Source of the DNA: Flavobacterium sp. K5-23
GTDB taxonomy: Bacteria > Bacteroidota > Bacteroidia > Flavobacteriales > Flavobacteriaceae
Assembly: GCF_023278045.1 (NCBI RefSeq)
Contig: NZ_CP056783.1
Span: 2,575,501 to 2,639,500, forward strand
Direction: 5' to 3'
Length of the DNA: 64,000 nucleotides
In this document: positions 35,261 to 45,200 of the stretch, piece by piece
Position numbering within the stretch: the first letter of the stretch is position 1
Layout of the letters: every line of letters begins with the position of its first letter
The notes under the pieces: generated by a model
What the model was told of the DNA's origin: nothing
The model's database searches: none
The model's input: only the letters and a program-made list of their open reading frames with translations
Translations under genes and position numbers: made by a program

Positions 35261-37594
35261 ATGCAACAATATATTTCCCAATTAAACGAAGCACAACGCG
35301 AACCTGTATTACAGAAAGAAGGACCTATGATAATCATTGCAGGTGCCGGTTCAGGTAAAACTCGTGTATTAACTATAAGAATTGCTTATTTAATGCATCA
35401 GGGGATAGATGCTTTTAATATATTGTCGCTTACTTTTACGAATAAGGCGGCACGTGAAATGAAAAAACGTATCTCAGATATTGTTGGTTCCAGTGAAGCA
35501 AAAAACCTTTGGATGGGAACTTTTCACTCTGTTTTCGCCAAAATATTACGTTCAGAAGCGTCTCTTTTAGGGTATCCATCTAATTTCACCATATACGATT
35601 CCCAGGATTCACTTCGTGCAATATCAGGTATCATTAAGGAAATGCAATTAGATAGGGATGTTTACAAACCCAAACAGGTTTTAGGTAGGATTTCTAATTT
35701 TAAAAATAATCTGATTACCGTTAAAGCTTATTTCAACGATAGAGATTTACAAGAAGCCGATGCAATGTCCAAAAAACCAAGGATGGGCGAGCTGTATCAA
35801 GCTTATGTAGATAAATGTTTCAAATCGGGTGCGATGGATTTTGATGATTTATTATTGAAAACCAATGAATTGCTTACCCGTTTTCCCGAAGTACTTTCAA
35901 AATATCAAAACCGTTTTAGATATATAATGGTAGATGAGTACCAAGATACAAACCATTCTCAGTATTTGATTGTTCGTGCGCTCTCAGACAAATTCCAAAA
36001 TATATGTGTGGTTGGAGATGATGCTCAAAGTATTTATGCCTTCCGTGGTGCGAATATCAATAACATCCTGAATTTCCAAAAAGATTATGAAGGGGTAAAA
36101 ACCTATAAATTAGAACAAAACTACCGTTCTACAAGAAATATTGTGGAAGCGGCTAATACCATCATTGACAAAAATAAAGTCAAACTGGATAAAATCGTTT
36201 GGACGGCAAATGAATTTGGACCAAAAATAAAAGTGCATAGAAGCTTAACTGATGCCGAGGAAGGCCGTTTTGTCGCCAGTACCATTTTCGAACAAAAAAT
36301 GCAAAACCAAATGACGAATGGTCAGTTTGCTATTTTGTACCGTACCAATGCACAGTCCCGTGCAATGGAGGACGCTTTGAGAAAAAGAGATATTCCATAC
36401 CGTATTTATGGTGGATTGTCATTTTATCAAAGAAAAGAGATCAAAGACGTGCTTTGTTATTTGAGATTGGTCATCAATCCAAAAGATGAAGAAGCCTTGA
36501 TGCGTGTAATTAATTATCCAGCAAGAGGAATTGGCGATACCACAGTTGAAAAACTGACTGTTGCTGCTAATCATTACAAGCGATCAATATTTGAAATAAT
36601 GCAAAATATTGATAAAATAGATCTCAAGTTGAATTCAGGGACAAAACAGAAACTGAAAGATTTTGTGCTTATGATTCAGAGTTTTCAGGCTTTAAATGAA
36701 AATCACGATGCTTTTTTTATAACGGATCACGTTTCTAAAAAAACGGGATTGGTACAGGAATTAAAAAAAGATGCTACTCCGGAAGGAATGGCTAAAATTC
36801 AAAATATTGAAGAGTTACTAAACGGTCTTAAAGATTTTACTGAAGGTCAAAAAGAAATTGATGGGGCACGTGGTGCTTTATCTGAATTTATGGAAGATGT
36901 GGCCTTGGCTACTGATTTAGACAAAGACACATCCGATGAAGACCGTGTGGCATTGATGACCATACATTTAGCCAAAGGACTGGAATTCCCGCATGTTTTT
37001 GCAGTAGGAATGGAAGAAGATTTATTCCCATCAGCAATGAGTATGAGTACTCGAAGCGAACTGGAAGAAGAACGCCGATTGTTTTATGTGGCGTTAACCC
37101 GTGCTGAACACCAGGCCTATTTAACCTATGCGCAATCCCGTTACCGTTGGGGAAAACTGACAGATAGTGAGCCTTCGCGTTTTATCGAAGAAATTGACGG
37201 TCAATATTTGGAATATCTTACTCCTGCGGAATCTAATTATCGTTATAAATCATTGATAGACAAAGATGTTTTTGGGGATGTTGATAAGTCAAAAATGCGA
37301 TTGGCAAAACCATCAAATGGAACACCTCCTAAATATAATACAGACAATGAGCCTAAACCGGATGTAAATATTCGTAAATTGAAACCAGTAACCGGGAGTT
37401 CTTCTTCTGGAGCCGCAAATTTATTTGATAATAAATTAGTCTCTGGTAATCTGGTAATGCATGAGCGTTTTGGTAGAGGTGAAGTATTAAATATCGAGGG
37501 AGTGGGAGCAGATAAAAAGGCTGAGATTAAATTTGAGGTAGGAGGAATTAAGAAATTATTATTGCGTTTTGCAAAATTAGATATTATTGGTTAA
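35261..37594 (+). CDS. UvrD/PcrA/Rep-type ATP-dependent 3'-5' DNA helicase
   Basis: A 777-residue SF1A helicase. In order: Q motif LNEAQREP, Walker A IAGAGSGKTRV (about residue 27), LTFTNKAAREMKKR, Walker B YIMVDEYQDTN, VGDDAQSIYAFRGA, QNYRSTRNI, TIHLAKGLEFPHVF and the arginine-finger motif LFYVALTRAE. The Tudor-like tail (RFGRGEVLNIEGVG) found in PcrA is present. Roles: nucleotide excision repair and removal of blocks from DNA. A TATTTTTG box lies at 35235-35242. Confidence 0.95.
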   Translation: MQQYISQLNEAQREPVLQKEGPMIIIAGAGSGKTRVLTIRIAYLMHQGIDAFNILSLTFTNKAAREMKKRISDIVGSSEAKNLWMGTFHSVFAKILRSEASLLGYPSNFTIYDSQDSLRAISGIIKEMQLDRDVYKPKQVLGRISNFKNNLITVKAYFNDRDLQEADAMSKKPRMGELYQAYVDKCFKSGAMDFDDLLLKTNELLTRFPEVLSKYQNRFRYIMVDEYQDTNHSQYLIVRALSDKFQNICVVGDDAQSIYAFRGANINNILNFQKDYEGVKTYKLEQNYRSTRNIVEAANTIIDKNKVKLDKIVWTANEFGPKIKVHRSLTDAEEGRFVASTIFEQKMQNQMTNGQFAILYRTNAQSRAMEDALRKRDIPYRIYGGLSFYQRKEIKDVLCYLRLVINPKDEEALMRVINYPARGIGDTTVEKLTVAANHYKRSIFEIMQNIDKIDLKLNSGTKQKLKDFVLMIQSFQALNENHDAFFITDHVSKKTGLVQELKKDATPEGMAKIQNIEELLNGLKDFTEGQKEIDGARGALSEFMEDVALATDLDKDTSDEDRVALMTIHLAKGLEFPHVFAVGMEEDLFPSAMSMSTRSELEEERRLFYVALTRAEHQAYLTYAQSRYRWGKLTDSEPSRFIEEIDGQYLEYLTPAESNYRYKSLIDKDVFGDVDKSKMRLAKPSNGTPPKYNTDNEPKPDVNIRKLKPVTGSSSSGAANLFDNKLVSGNLVMHERFGRGEVLNIEGVGADKKAEIKFEVGGIKKLLLRFAKLDIIG

Positions 37595-37603
37595 AATTTT
37601 GTT

Positions 37604-37680
37604 TCAGGTTTAAGGTTTAAAGTTGTCGGTAAGAAGAACTTTAAACATATTAAACTTTGAACATTTTATACTTTAAACAA
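37604..37680. repeat. TTTAAAC-rich inverted spacer before the Sua5 gene
   Basis: Words of the GGTTTAAGGTTTAAAGTT type on the left face AACTTTAAACATATTAAACT on the right, forming a weak palindrome. Similar words recur at 40852-40922 and 59521-59579. Confidence 0.6.
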
Positions 37681-37686
37681 AAAAAA

Positions 37687-38307
37687 ATGGCACAATTTAT
37701 AAAAATATACCCAGACAATCCTAATGAAGCGGCTATTGCTAAAGTAGTTAAGGTGTTGAAAGACGGAGGATTGATAATTTACCCAACGGATACCGTTTAC
37801 GGATTGGGTTGTGATATTACTAATACAAAAGCGCTGGAACGGATTGCTAAAATAAAAGGAATCAAACTGGAGAAAGCTAATTTTTCTTTCATTTGTCACG
37901 ATTTAAGTAATATCTCAGACTATGTAAGGCAAATTGAAACATCAACATTTAAAATTTTAAAAAGAGCATTACCGGGTGCGTATACTTTTATTTTACCAGG
38001 AAATAATAATCTACCCAAAGAATTTAAGAAGAAAACCACTGTTGGTATCCGTGTTCCTGACAATTCAATAGCACTAGAAATTGTTCGCAAGTTAGGAAAT
38101 CCAATTGTTTCTACTTCTATTCATGATGATGATGATGTAATTGAATACACTACAGACCCAGAATTAATTTTTGAAAAATGGCAGAATCTTGTTGATTTGG
38201 TTGTTGATGGCGGATATGGAGATAATGTAGGATCAACCATAATTGATTTATCTGGAGATGAACCTATTGTAGTAAGAGAGGGAAAAGGAAGTTTGGATAT
38301 TCTATAG
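37687..38307 (+). CDS. L-threonylcarbamoyladenylate synthase (Sua5/YciO/YrdC family)
   Basis: From ATG 37687 (MAQFIKIYPDN) the protein has 206 residues; an upstream ATG at 37657 starts inside the repeat spacer. The family motifs are GGLIIYPTDTVYGLGCD, the KGR-like KIKGIKLEKANFSFICH, PGAYTFILPG and TVGIRVPDN. It makes the threonylcarbamoyl-AMP used for t6A37 of tRNA; the TsaE partner is at 59014-59421. Confidence 0.92.
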   Translation: MAQFIKIYPDNPNEAAIAKVVKVLKDGGLIIYPTDTVYGLGCDITNTKALERIAKIKGIKLEKANFSFICHDLSNISDYVRQIETSTFKILKRALPGAYTFILPGNNNLPKEFKKKTTVGIRVPDNSIALEIVRKLGNPIVSTSIHDDDDVIEYTTDPELIFEKWQNLVDLVVDGGYGDNVGSTIIDLSGDEPIVVREGKGSLDIL

Positions 38308-38360
38308 AAGTTATTTAGTGTTCAGTCCCGAAGCGTCGGGGTTAGTGTTTAGTAAAAACA

Positions 38361-38394
38361 AAAAAACGTCTCGATTTCTCAAGACGTTTTTTTT
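38361..38394. terminator. Bidirectional intrinsic terminator
   Basis: AAAAAACGTCT pairs with AGACGTTTTTT around CGATTTCTCA, between the convergent Sua5-like and OmpA genes, with A and T runs on both sides. Confidence 0.9.
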
Positions 38395-38434
38395 ATGCAA
38401 TCTGAAAATTGATCACTAAAAACTGATCACTTTT

Positions 38435-39268
38435 TTATTGTTTCTGTTTTTTCATTTCTTTTTCAATCATATCATAGAATTGATCGATTTTTGGTAAAAC
38501 AACGATACGAGTTCTTCTATTACGAGCTCTGTTATCAGCTGAATCATTTGCTACTAATGGAATGTAAGAACTTCTACCTGCAGCAATCAATTGTGATGGT
38601 TTAACTCCTAATTCATTCGTTAATACACGGATGATTGAAGTAGAACGTTTCACACTTAAATCCCAGTTGTCAAGTAATATTCCGCTTCCGTTGTAAGGTA
38701 CGCTATCAGTATGACCTTCTACCATACATTCAAAATCAGGTTTGTCATTTACTACTTTAGCTACTTTAGCTAATACTCCTTTAGCTTTGTCTGATACATC
38801 ATAGCTTCCAGTTTTGAATAATAATTTATCAGCAATAGAGATAAATACAACTCCTTTTTCTACGTTAATTTCAATATCTGGATCAGAAATTCCAACTGAG
38901 CTTTTTAAACTTGTTACTAAAGCAAGTGTTACACTGTCTTTTTTAGTTAACGCGTCTTGCATCCTTGTAATTTTCAAATCTTTTTCTTTGATAGACTCTA
39001 ATGCTTTTTCAATGTTTTCAGCACCTTTAGTAGTCAATATCGTCATATCTTTTGAAGTAGATATAAGAGTTTGGTTATGGTCTTTTAAACCAGCAACAGT
39101 AGCGGTTAGTCCAGCTTTCTCCTCCAAACATGAATTTAATTTTACAGTACAAGAATTTAATAAATCTTGAGTTTCTTTATTTCTTGCTTCCAGGTCAGTG
39201 TATTTCTTCTTAGATACACATGAAGTCAATGCCATAAGGATAGACAGGGTAATTACAATTTTTTTCAT
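38435..39268 (-). CDS. OmpA-family peptidoglycan-associated lipoprotein
   Basis: A 277-residue protein with lipobox LMALTSCVSKKK (Cys about residue 17), a coiled-coil region (about 22-115) and a C-terminal OmpA/MotB-like domain (about 145-265: VEGHTDSVPYNG, then ADNRARNRRTRIVVLPK) that binds diaminopimelate of the cell wall. The coiled coil plus OmpA layout is common in Bacteroidota and tethers the outer membrane to peptidoglycan. Confidence 0.92.
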   Translation of the reverse strand: MKKIVITLSILMALTSCVSKKKYTDLEARNKETQDLLNSCTVKLNSCLEEKAGLTATVAGLKDHNQTLISTSKDMTILTTKGAENIEKALESIKEKDLKITRMQDALTKKDSVTLALVTSLKSSVGISDPDIEINVEKGVVFISIADKLLFKTGSYDVSDKAKGVLAKVAKVVNDKPDFECMVEGHTDSVPYNGSGILLDNWDLSVKRSTSIIRVLTNELGVKPSQLIAAGRSSYIPLVANDSADNRARNRRTRIVVLPKIDQFYDMIEKEMKKQKQ

Positions 39269-39348
39269 AAAAATTAGGGTTAAATTAAAAGGTGAATACC
39301 AAAGTTAGTTTTTTAATATTAAATATTGATTGTTAAATACTGTTAAAA

Positions 39349-40338
39349 TCATTTAACAAAGACCTTGCCAAAACTCACGTAATATTGATAAACAATACTA
39401 CGTGTTTTATAGTATTTTTCAGTCTGAATTGTCTCTCTTTTGTCATAACTAATTGAAAATAAACGATAAAAAGAAAAATGTGCCTTTAGAATAGCTGTGA
39501 AATGAGCAAAATTACCTTTTAAAATAAATTGAATTCCCGCAACACCGTCCAAAATCATTCGGCAAAATAAAATCCAATATAGGGATTTTTGGGGTAAGTT
39601 TTTGGTTAACATTAATAATGAATTTCTGAAATTCAAAAAAATTTTCCTTGGATTGCCTTGTTGTAAGGTAGCTCCTCCTACATGGTATACAACAGATTCC
39701 GAATTATATTTGATTTGATGCTCTTTGTTAATGGCTCTCCAGCATAAGTCAATTTCTTCTTGATGGGCAAAAAAATCAGCATCAAAACCTTGTAATTCAT
39801 TGTAAACAGAACTTCTAATAAAAAAACAAGCTCCTGATGCCCAGAAGATTTCGCAATTATCATCGTATTGGCCATTATCCTTTTCTACAGTATCAAAAAT
39901 TCTACCTCTACAATATGGATAGCCATATTTGTCAATGAAACCGCCAGCTGCACCAGCATATTCAAAATATTCTTTGTTCTTAAAATCTAATATTTTTGGT
40001 TGAACAATGGCTGTTAAAGGTTCTTTTTCGAAAGTTTCAATAATGGGCTTTAACCAGTTTTCGGTCACTTCGATATCTGAATTTACTAAAGCAAATATTT
40101 CAGCATCTATATGTTTTAATGCCTCGTTGTAACCTCCTGCAAAACCTAAGTTCTCCTTGTTTTTTACAATTTTTATTGTTGGGAAATTTGCCATTACAAA
40201 AGAGATGGAATCATCCGTAGAGGCATTATCTGCTAGATAAACGGTTGCTTCTGGAGAATATTGAATTACGGATGGCAAAAATTGCTCTAATAATTTAACT
40301 CCATTCCAATTAAGTATTACAACTGCTATTTTTTTCAA
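39349..40338 (-). CDS. Glycosyltransferase family 2
   Basis: A 329-residue GT-A enzyme. It starts KIAVVILNWNGVKLLEQFLPS; the nucleotide-sugar site shows as LADNASTDDS and the metal site as ALVNSDIEV (DxD-like, about residue 88). Later ASGACFFIRSSVY and HQEEIDLCWRA fit rhamnosyl- and other surface-glycan transferases. The sugar and acceptor are unknown. It lies alone, not in a glycan cluster. Confidence 0.9.
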   Translation of the reverse strand: MKKIAVVILNWNGVKLLEQFLPSVIQYSPEATVYLADNASTDDSISFVMANFPTIKIVKNKENLGFAGGYNEALKHIDAEIFALVNSDIEVTENWLKPIIETFEKEPLTAIVQPKILDFKNKEYFEYAGAAGGFIDKYGYPYCRGRIFDTVEKDNGQYDDNCEIFWASGACFFIRSSVYNELQGFDADFFAHQEEIDLCWRAINKEHQIKYNSESVVYHVGGATLQQGNPRKIFLNFRNSLLMLTKNLPQKSLYWILFCRMILDGVAGIQFILKGNFAHFTAILKAHFSFYRLFSISYDKRETIQTEKYYKTRSIVYQYYVSFGKVFVK

Positions 40339-40388
40339 AAGTATTATTTTTTAAAGTTTGAATTTTCATTTCGATCGTGATTAAGCTC

Positions 40389-40832
40389 TTATCTGAAATC
40401 AGGAAGTTCTCTTAAGAACTCATATTTTTCATTTTCAAAATCCATTTGACAAAAGTAATGATTCAAACCATTGGTAACCATCAAAAAATCGGCTTTCATA
40501 GTCATATTATAACGTGCTATTTGGTCAAAGGTGGCTTGGGCTATTTTAATTTGAGGCGCTTTACATTCAATAAGTACGAGAATTGAACCATCAGAATTAA
40601 ATACAACAACATCATATCTTTTGTTCAAACCATTGACTTTTAGTACTTTTTCAACATTTATTAATGATTTTGGATATTTTTTCTCTTCTAATAAAAACTG
40701 CACAACATGCTGACGAACCCATTCCTCGGGTGTGAGAATGATAAATTTTTTCCTGATTTCATCAAAAATAGACACTTTATTTTCGCTATTTTTGAATCGG
40801 AATGGATAGGAAGAAAAATTGAGTTTCTGCAT
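40389..40832 (-). CDS. HsdR N-terminal-like nuclease-fold protein
   Basis: A 147-residue protein matching the type I restriction R-subunit N-terminal domain (HSDR_N): TPEEWVRQHVVQFLLEEKKYP, then the PD-(D/E)xK core KRYDVVVFNSDGSILVLIECKAPQ (Asp, Glu, Lys all present). There is no helicase or methylase nearby. Divergent from holA. It may be a stand-alone nuclease; its role is unknown. Confidence 0.88.
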   Translation of the reverse strand: MQKLNFSSYPFRFKNSENKVSIFDEIRKKFIILTPEEWVRQHVVQFLLEEKKYPKSLINVEKVLKVNGLNKRYDVVVFNSDGSILVLIECKAPQIKIAQATFDQIARYNMTMKADFLMVTNGLNHYFCQMDFENEKYEFLRELPDFR

Positions 40833-40926
40833 AAAGCAAAAATAGTTATTTAGTTTAAAGTTTTAGGTCTAAAGTTGTACAAGATGCAACAAACCTTAAA
40901 CATTAAACCTTAAACCAACAAATTAA

Positions 40927-41931
40927 ATGGACGAGGTAATAAAAATTGTAAATGATATAAAAAGCGGCAACATTAAACCCATCTATTTTTTGATGGGTGA
41001 AGAGCCTTATTATATTGACAAATTATCAGATTATATAGAAAAAAACATCTTGTCTGAAGAAGAGAAAGGATTCAATCAAACTGTTTTGTATGGACGCGAT
41101 GTGTCAATTGAAGATATTGTTTCTACAGCGAAGCGCTACCCTATGATGGCCGAACGCCAAGTGGTAATTGTCAAAGAAGCACAAGACTTAAGCCGCACCA
41201 TTGATAAGCTGGAAAGTTATGCCGAAAATCCTATGCCGTCGACTGTTTTGGTAGTTTGTTACAAGTATAAAACCTTAGACAAACGTAAAAAAACAACTAA
41301 ACTCCTTGCGAAATCTGGAGTTGTTTTCGAAAGTAAAAAATTATATGAAAATCAAGTAGGTGACTGGATTAAGCGTATTTTGGCTGGTAAAAAATATACT
41401 ATTGAACCCAAAGCTTCCGCGATGCTCGTTGAGTTTTTAGGAACCGATTTGAGTAAAATAAACAATGAACTTGAAAAGTTGCAAATTATCCTCCCTGTAG
41501 GAAGTGCAATTACTCCTAAACATATTGAGGAAAATATAGGTTTCAGCAAGGATTTCAATGTATTTGAATTGCGAAAAGCAATAGGGGAACGTAACCAATT
41601 AAAGGCTTACACCATTGCCGAAAATTTCGCCAATAATCCCAAAGACAATCCTATGGTGGTTACTACAAGTTTAGTTTTTGGTTTCTTTATTCAATTGCTA
41701 AAATACCATGGTTTAAAAGACAGAAACCCAAAAAATGTTGCAACCGTTTTAGGAGTCAATCCTTTTTTCTTGAAGGAATATGATGTGGCCTTGAAGAATT
41801 ACCCTATGAAAAAAGTAAGTCATATAGTGGCTTCATTAAGAGAAATAGATGTGAAAAGTAAAGGAGTGGGTGCAAATGCAATGTCAAATTCAGATTTGTT
41901 AAGAGAAATGCTATATAATATTTTCAATTAA
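40927..41931 (+). CDS. holA: DNA polymerase III subunit delta
   Basis: A 334-residue clamp-loader subunit. It begins with the delta-type opening (IKPIYFLMGEEPYYIDKLSDYIE), a degenerate AAA+ fold without Walker A, and has the later KYTIEPKASAMLVEFLGTDLSKINNELEKL and the collar helices (SNSDLLREMLYNIF). It opens the beta sliding clamp during replication. Spacer 40852-40922 upstream carries TTTAAAC-type repeats. Confidence 0.93.
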   Translation: MDEVIKIVNDIKSGNIKPIYFLMGEEPYYIDKLSDYIEKNILSEEEKGFNQTVLYGRDVSIEDIVSTAKRYPMMAERQVVIVKEAQDLSRTIDKLESYAENPMPSTVLVVCYKYKTLDKRKKTTKLLAKSGVVFESKKLYENQVGDWIKRILAGKKYTIEPKASAMLVEFLGTDLSKINNELEKLQIILPVGSAITPKHIEENIGFSKDFNVFELRKAIGERNQLKAYTIAENFANNPKDNPMVVTTSLVFGFFIQLLKYHGLKDRNPKNVATVLGVNPFFLKEYDVALKNYPMKKVSHIVASLREIDVKSKGVGANAMSNSDLLREMLYNIFN

Positions 41932-41977
41932 AGAGTAATATTTACGATATTTGCTTTAACTAATATATAACACAATT

Positions 41978-42160
41978 ATGGGAATGAATAAAAATACCAT
42001 CCTGGGATGGGCAACTTTTATAATGGTTATAATGGGCTTTTTATTAATAGGGCTTGGTGCCTTTAGGTACAGTGAAGTGTCTGGATGGGGTTTTGCTGCA
42101 GTTGGTGTTGGTTTTTTAGCAAATGCATGGGTATTCAGTTCCCTTAAAGGAAGGCTTTAA
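41978..42160 (+). CDS. CAL67264 family small membrane protein
   Basis: A 60-residue protein with two hydrophobic helices (ILGWATFIMVIMGFLLIGLG; WGFAAVGVGFLANAWVFSSL). The length, the MNKNTILGWATF start and its position after holA match a small membrane family conserved in flavobacteria. A terminator follows at 42181-42210. Function unknown. Confidence 0.85.
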   Translation: MGMNKNTILGWATFIMVIMGFLLIGLGAFRYSEVSGWGFAAVGVGFLANAWVFSSLKGRL

Positions 42161-42180
42161 TAGTATTCTTATAATTTTTT

Positions 42181-42210
42181 TAAAGCACTATTGATTTAGT
42201 GCTTTTTTTT
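42181..42210 (+). terminator. Intrinsic terminator after the small membrane gene
   Basis: AAAGCACT pairs with AGTGCTTT around ATTGATTT and runs into a T tract, 21 nt beyond the stop codon. Confidence 0.9.
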
Positions 42211-42266
42211 GGTTTTATATTTAAATTTAAATATTATATTTAGCTAAAAATAAACCTACTCTAGAT

Positions 42267-45200
42267 ATGTGGAAATCATTATCAATCAAATCTCAATTAA
42301 TTTTAGTCTTATTGTTGCCAATCTCAGGGCTAATTTATATGACTATTTCTAATATTAAAACTTCTTTAGATGATTATAAAAATATTGATTCTAGCACAGA
42401 AAAGATAAAGAATATAGCTGTTCTTTCAAGAGGAATTTCTGAGATTAGTTTTGAGAGAGGGTACTATAATTATTCTTATTTTGATGTTACCAAAAAAGAG
42501 AGGTATAAGGAAGAGAAGAAAAAAACTATTGATTGGTTTTTAAAAACACAAATCAAAGACACAATAATCTCTAAAAATCTCAAAGCTTTACTAACTTCTT
42601 TAAAAGAACTACAATCTAATATTGAAAATGAAAAAGAAACGCCAGCAACTGCTTATGTTAAATATTCAGCTTTTAATAAAATATTAAATAATTTAATTAA
42701 AAGAGAAATAATTGAATGTGAGTCTTCCAAATTGTCTGAATTGGTAAATAATTATTATAATTATGTAATATTAAAAGAATCAGCCTTATTAGAAAGAGGT
42801 ACCGTTTTACAAAAATTAATAAATTCCCAAAATCATCAAGGACTTGATTATTCATTATTGGAATTATATTTTAACGGCAAAGATTATGTAGGCGATGCCA
42901 ATTTCACATTAACTAATTTTACATTCGATAATTTAAATAAAGATTTGAATAAATTTAGGAATTCGAATGTTTTTAAATCTCACAATATAGATTCTGAAAT
43001 GATTATAGGAGATAAATTAAATTTGTCTCCTCATTTATGGTGGGAAAAATCATCATCAATAATTTCAACGTTAACAGAATTAGAAGGTAATAATTTAGAA
43101 TCAGTTCTAAATTATACTAATAAAGAAAAGCAGTCCGCTTTAAAATCCATTATCATTTTATTTTCGATAATGACCTTATTCCTAATTATTACATTTTTTC
43201 TATTATATAAATTAGTCAATAATTTATCAAAATCTCTAAACTTCATATCTACAACAATAAAGAAAATTTCGCAGGGAAAAATCATAGGCAATCCTGTTTT
43301 TTCAGGAAATTCAGAGTTTGTTGATATTAGCAATTCATTCAATCAGTTATTACAAGGTATGAAAGAACAGTTTGAACTTTCATCAAAAATTAGTTCAGGA
43401 AACTATGGTTCCCAAATAAACCTAAGGAGTCCTAATGACACATTAAATAAATCTTTGAATTCAATGTCATTGGAATTAAGTAGATTATACAATGAATCTG
43501 TTGAAATTAATGAAATGAGAAAGAACATTTTTGAGATAAATCAATCCATTCTGGATTCAACGGATTTGCATGAATTTGGAATGAATATTTGTCAAACTTT
43601 AGTAAAAATAACTCAGGGATGTCAGGCTAATTTTTATTTTATAAATAAGACTGATAATCCAGATCAATTGTATAAAATAGGAGGATATGCTGATGATGTA
43701 AACACGCCAAATGTTATTAAAATTGGCGATGGGTTAGTAGGTGAAGCCGTTAAATCAAATCAACAAAAATGCTTAAATAATTTACCAAATGAATACTCTT
43801 ATATATCCTCTTCACTTGGGAAATCTCCTTATTTTAACGTTTTAATCACACCTATATCCTATAAGAATAACGTGATTGGTGTAATAGAAATTGGATCACT
43901 TGAAAATTTTAGTGCAGGTCATGAGAAATTAATGAGTACGGTATCTGACTCTATAGGAAATGCAATTGAAGTTTATATTCGAAATGAAGAATTAAAAATT
44001 TCTGTCAACGAAATTAATCAAAAGAATAATACACTTCAGGTACAGGAAGAAGAATTAAGACAAAGCAATGATGAGTTAAATAAACACACTATGCTCTTGC
44101 AACAATCTGAAGAAGAGTTGAGAAATCAAGCTGCTGAGTTAGAGAAAACCAATGCTTATTTAGAAGAAAAAGGAAGAGAGCTTGAAAACAAAAACTATGA
44201 AATTGGTATAAAGAATGATGAATTGGTTATTGCTCAAGAGGAATTAAATATTAAAGCTGATGAAATTGCTCAAGGCAGTAAATATAAGTCGGAGTTTTTA
44301 GCGAATATGTCCCATGAATTACGAACACCTTTAAACAGTATTTTAATTCTTTCGGATCTTTTAAAAGAAAATAGTGGGGGTAATTTATCAGATGGTCAAA
44401 TAGATAATTTATCGGTTATTAACTCCTCTGGAAAAGATTTACTGAATTTAATAACTGATATTTTAGATATTTCTAAAATCGAAGCTGGAAAAGTTGAAAT
44501 TTACCCTGAAGAAACTATTGTAGAGCGTGTATTCTCTGATATGGATGGATTATTCAGAGCTCAAATGGAGAAAAAGAAAATTGATTTTTCCACAACTGTC
44601 TCTGAAGATTGCCCTAGAAAACTAAATACTGATATAGGAAAACTTGAACAAATTCTTAAAAATTTCCTGTCAAATGCTTTAAAGTTTACACCTGAAAAAG
44701 GAAAGGTTTCATTAAGTTTTTCATCAGGAAAAGAGAAAAAAGATTTCGTTTCCCCGTTTTTGAATAAATTAAAATCAGATGAAATAGTATGTATTCAAAT
44801 TAAAGACAATGGAATTGGAATATCAGATATAAATAAAAAGAAATTATTTCAAACTTTCCAACAAGCAGATAGTTCTACCAGTAGAAAATATGGGGGTACA
44901 GGATTAGGTTTGTTTATTTCAAAAGAGTTAGCAATCCTTTTGGGAGGAGAAGTTGACTTTAATAGTGAACTCAATAAAGGTAGTGTGTTCAGTGTATATA
45001 TTCCTGCAATTTATCAAATTGAATCTCTAAAACAAAATGAATCTATTGTTGATAGAAAGGTTGAAACAAAACAGGATGAAACGATAAAACCGTCAGTAGA
45101 CACTATAGATTTAACGGAGCATCTTGATGATGATAGAAAATTACTGTCTCCAGATGACAAGACGATTTTGATTATTGAAGACGATGCTGCTTTTGCGGAG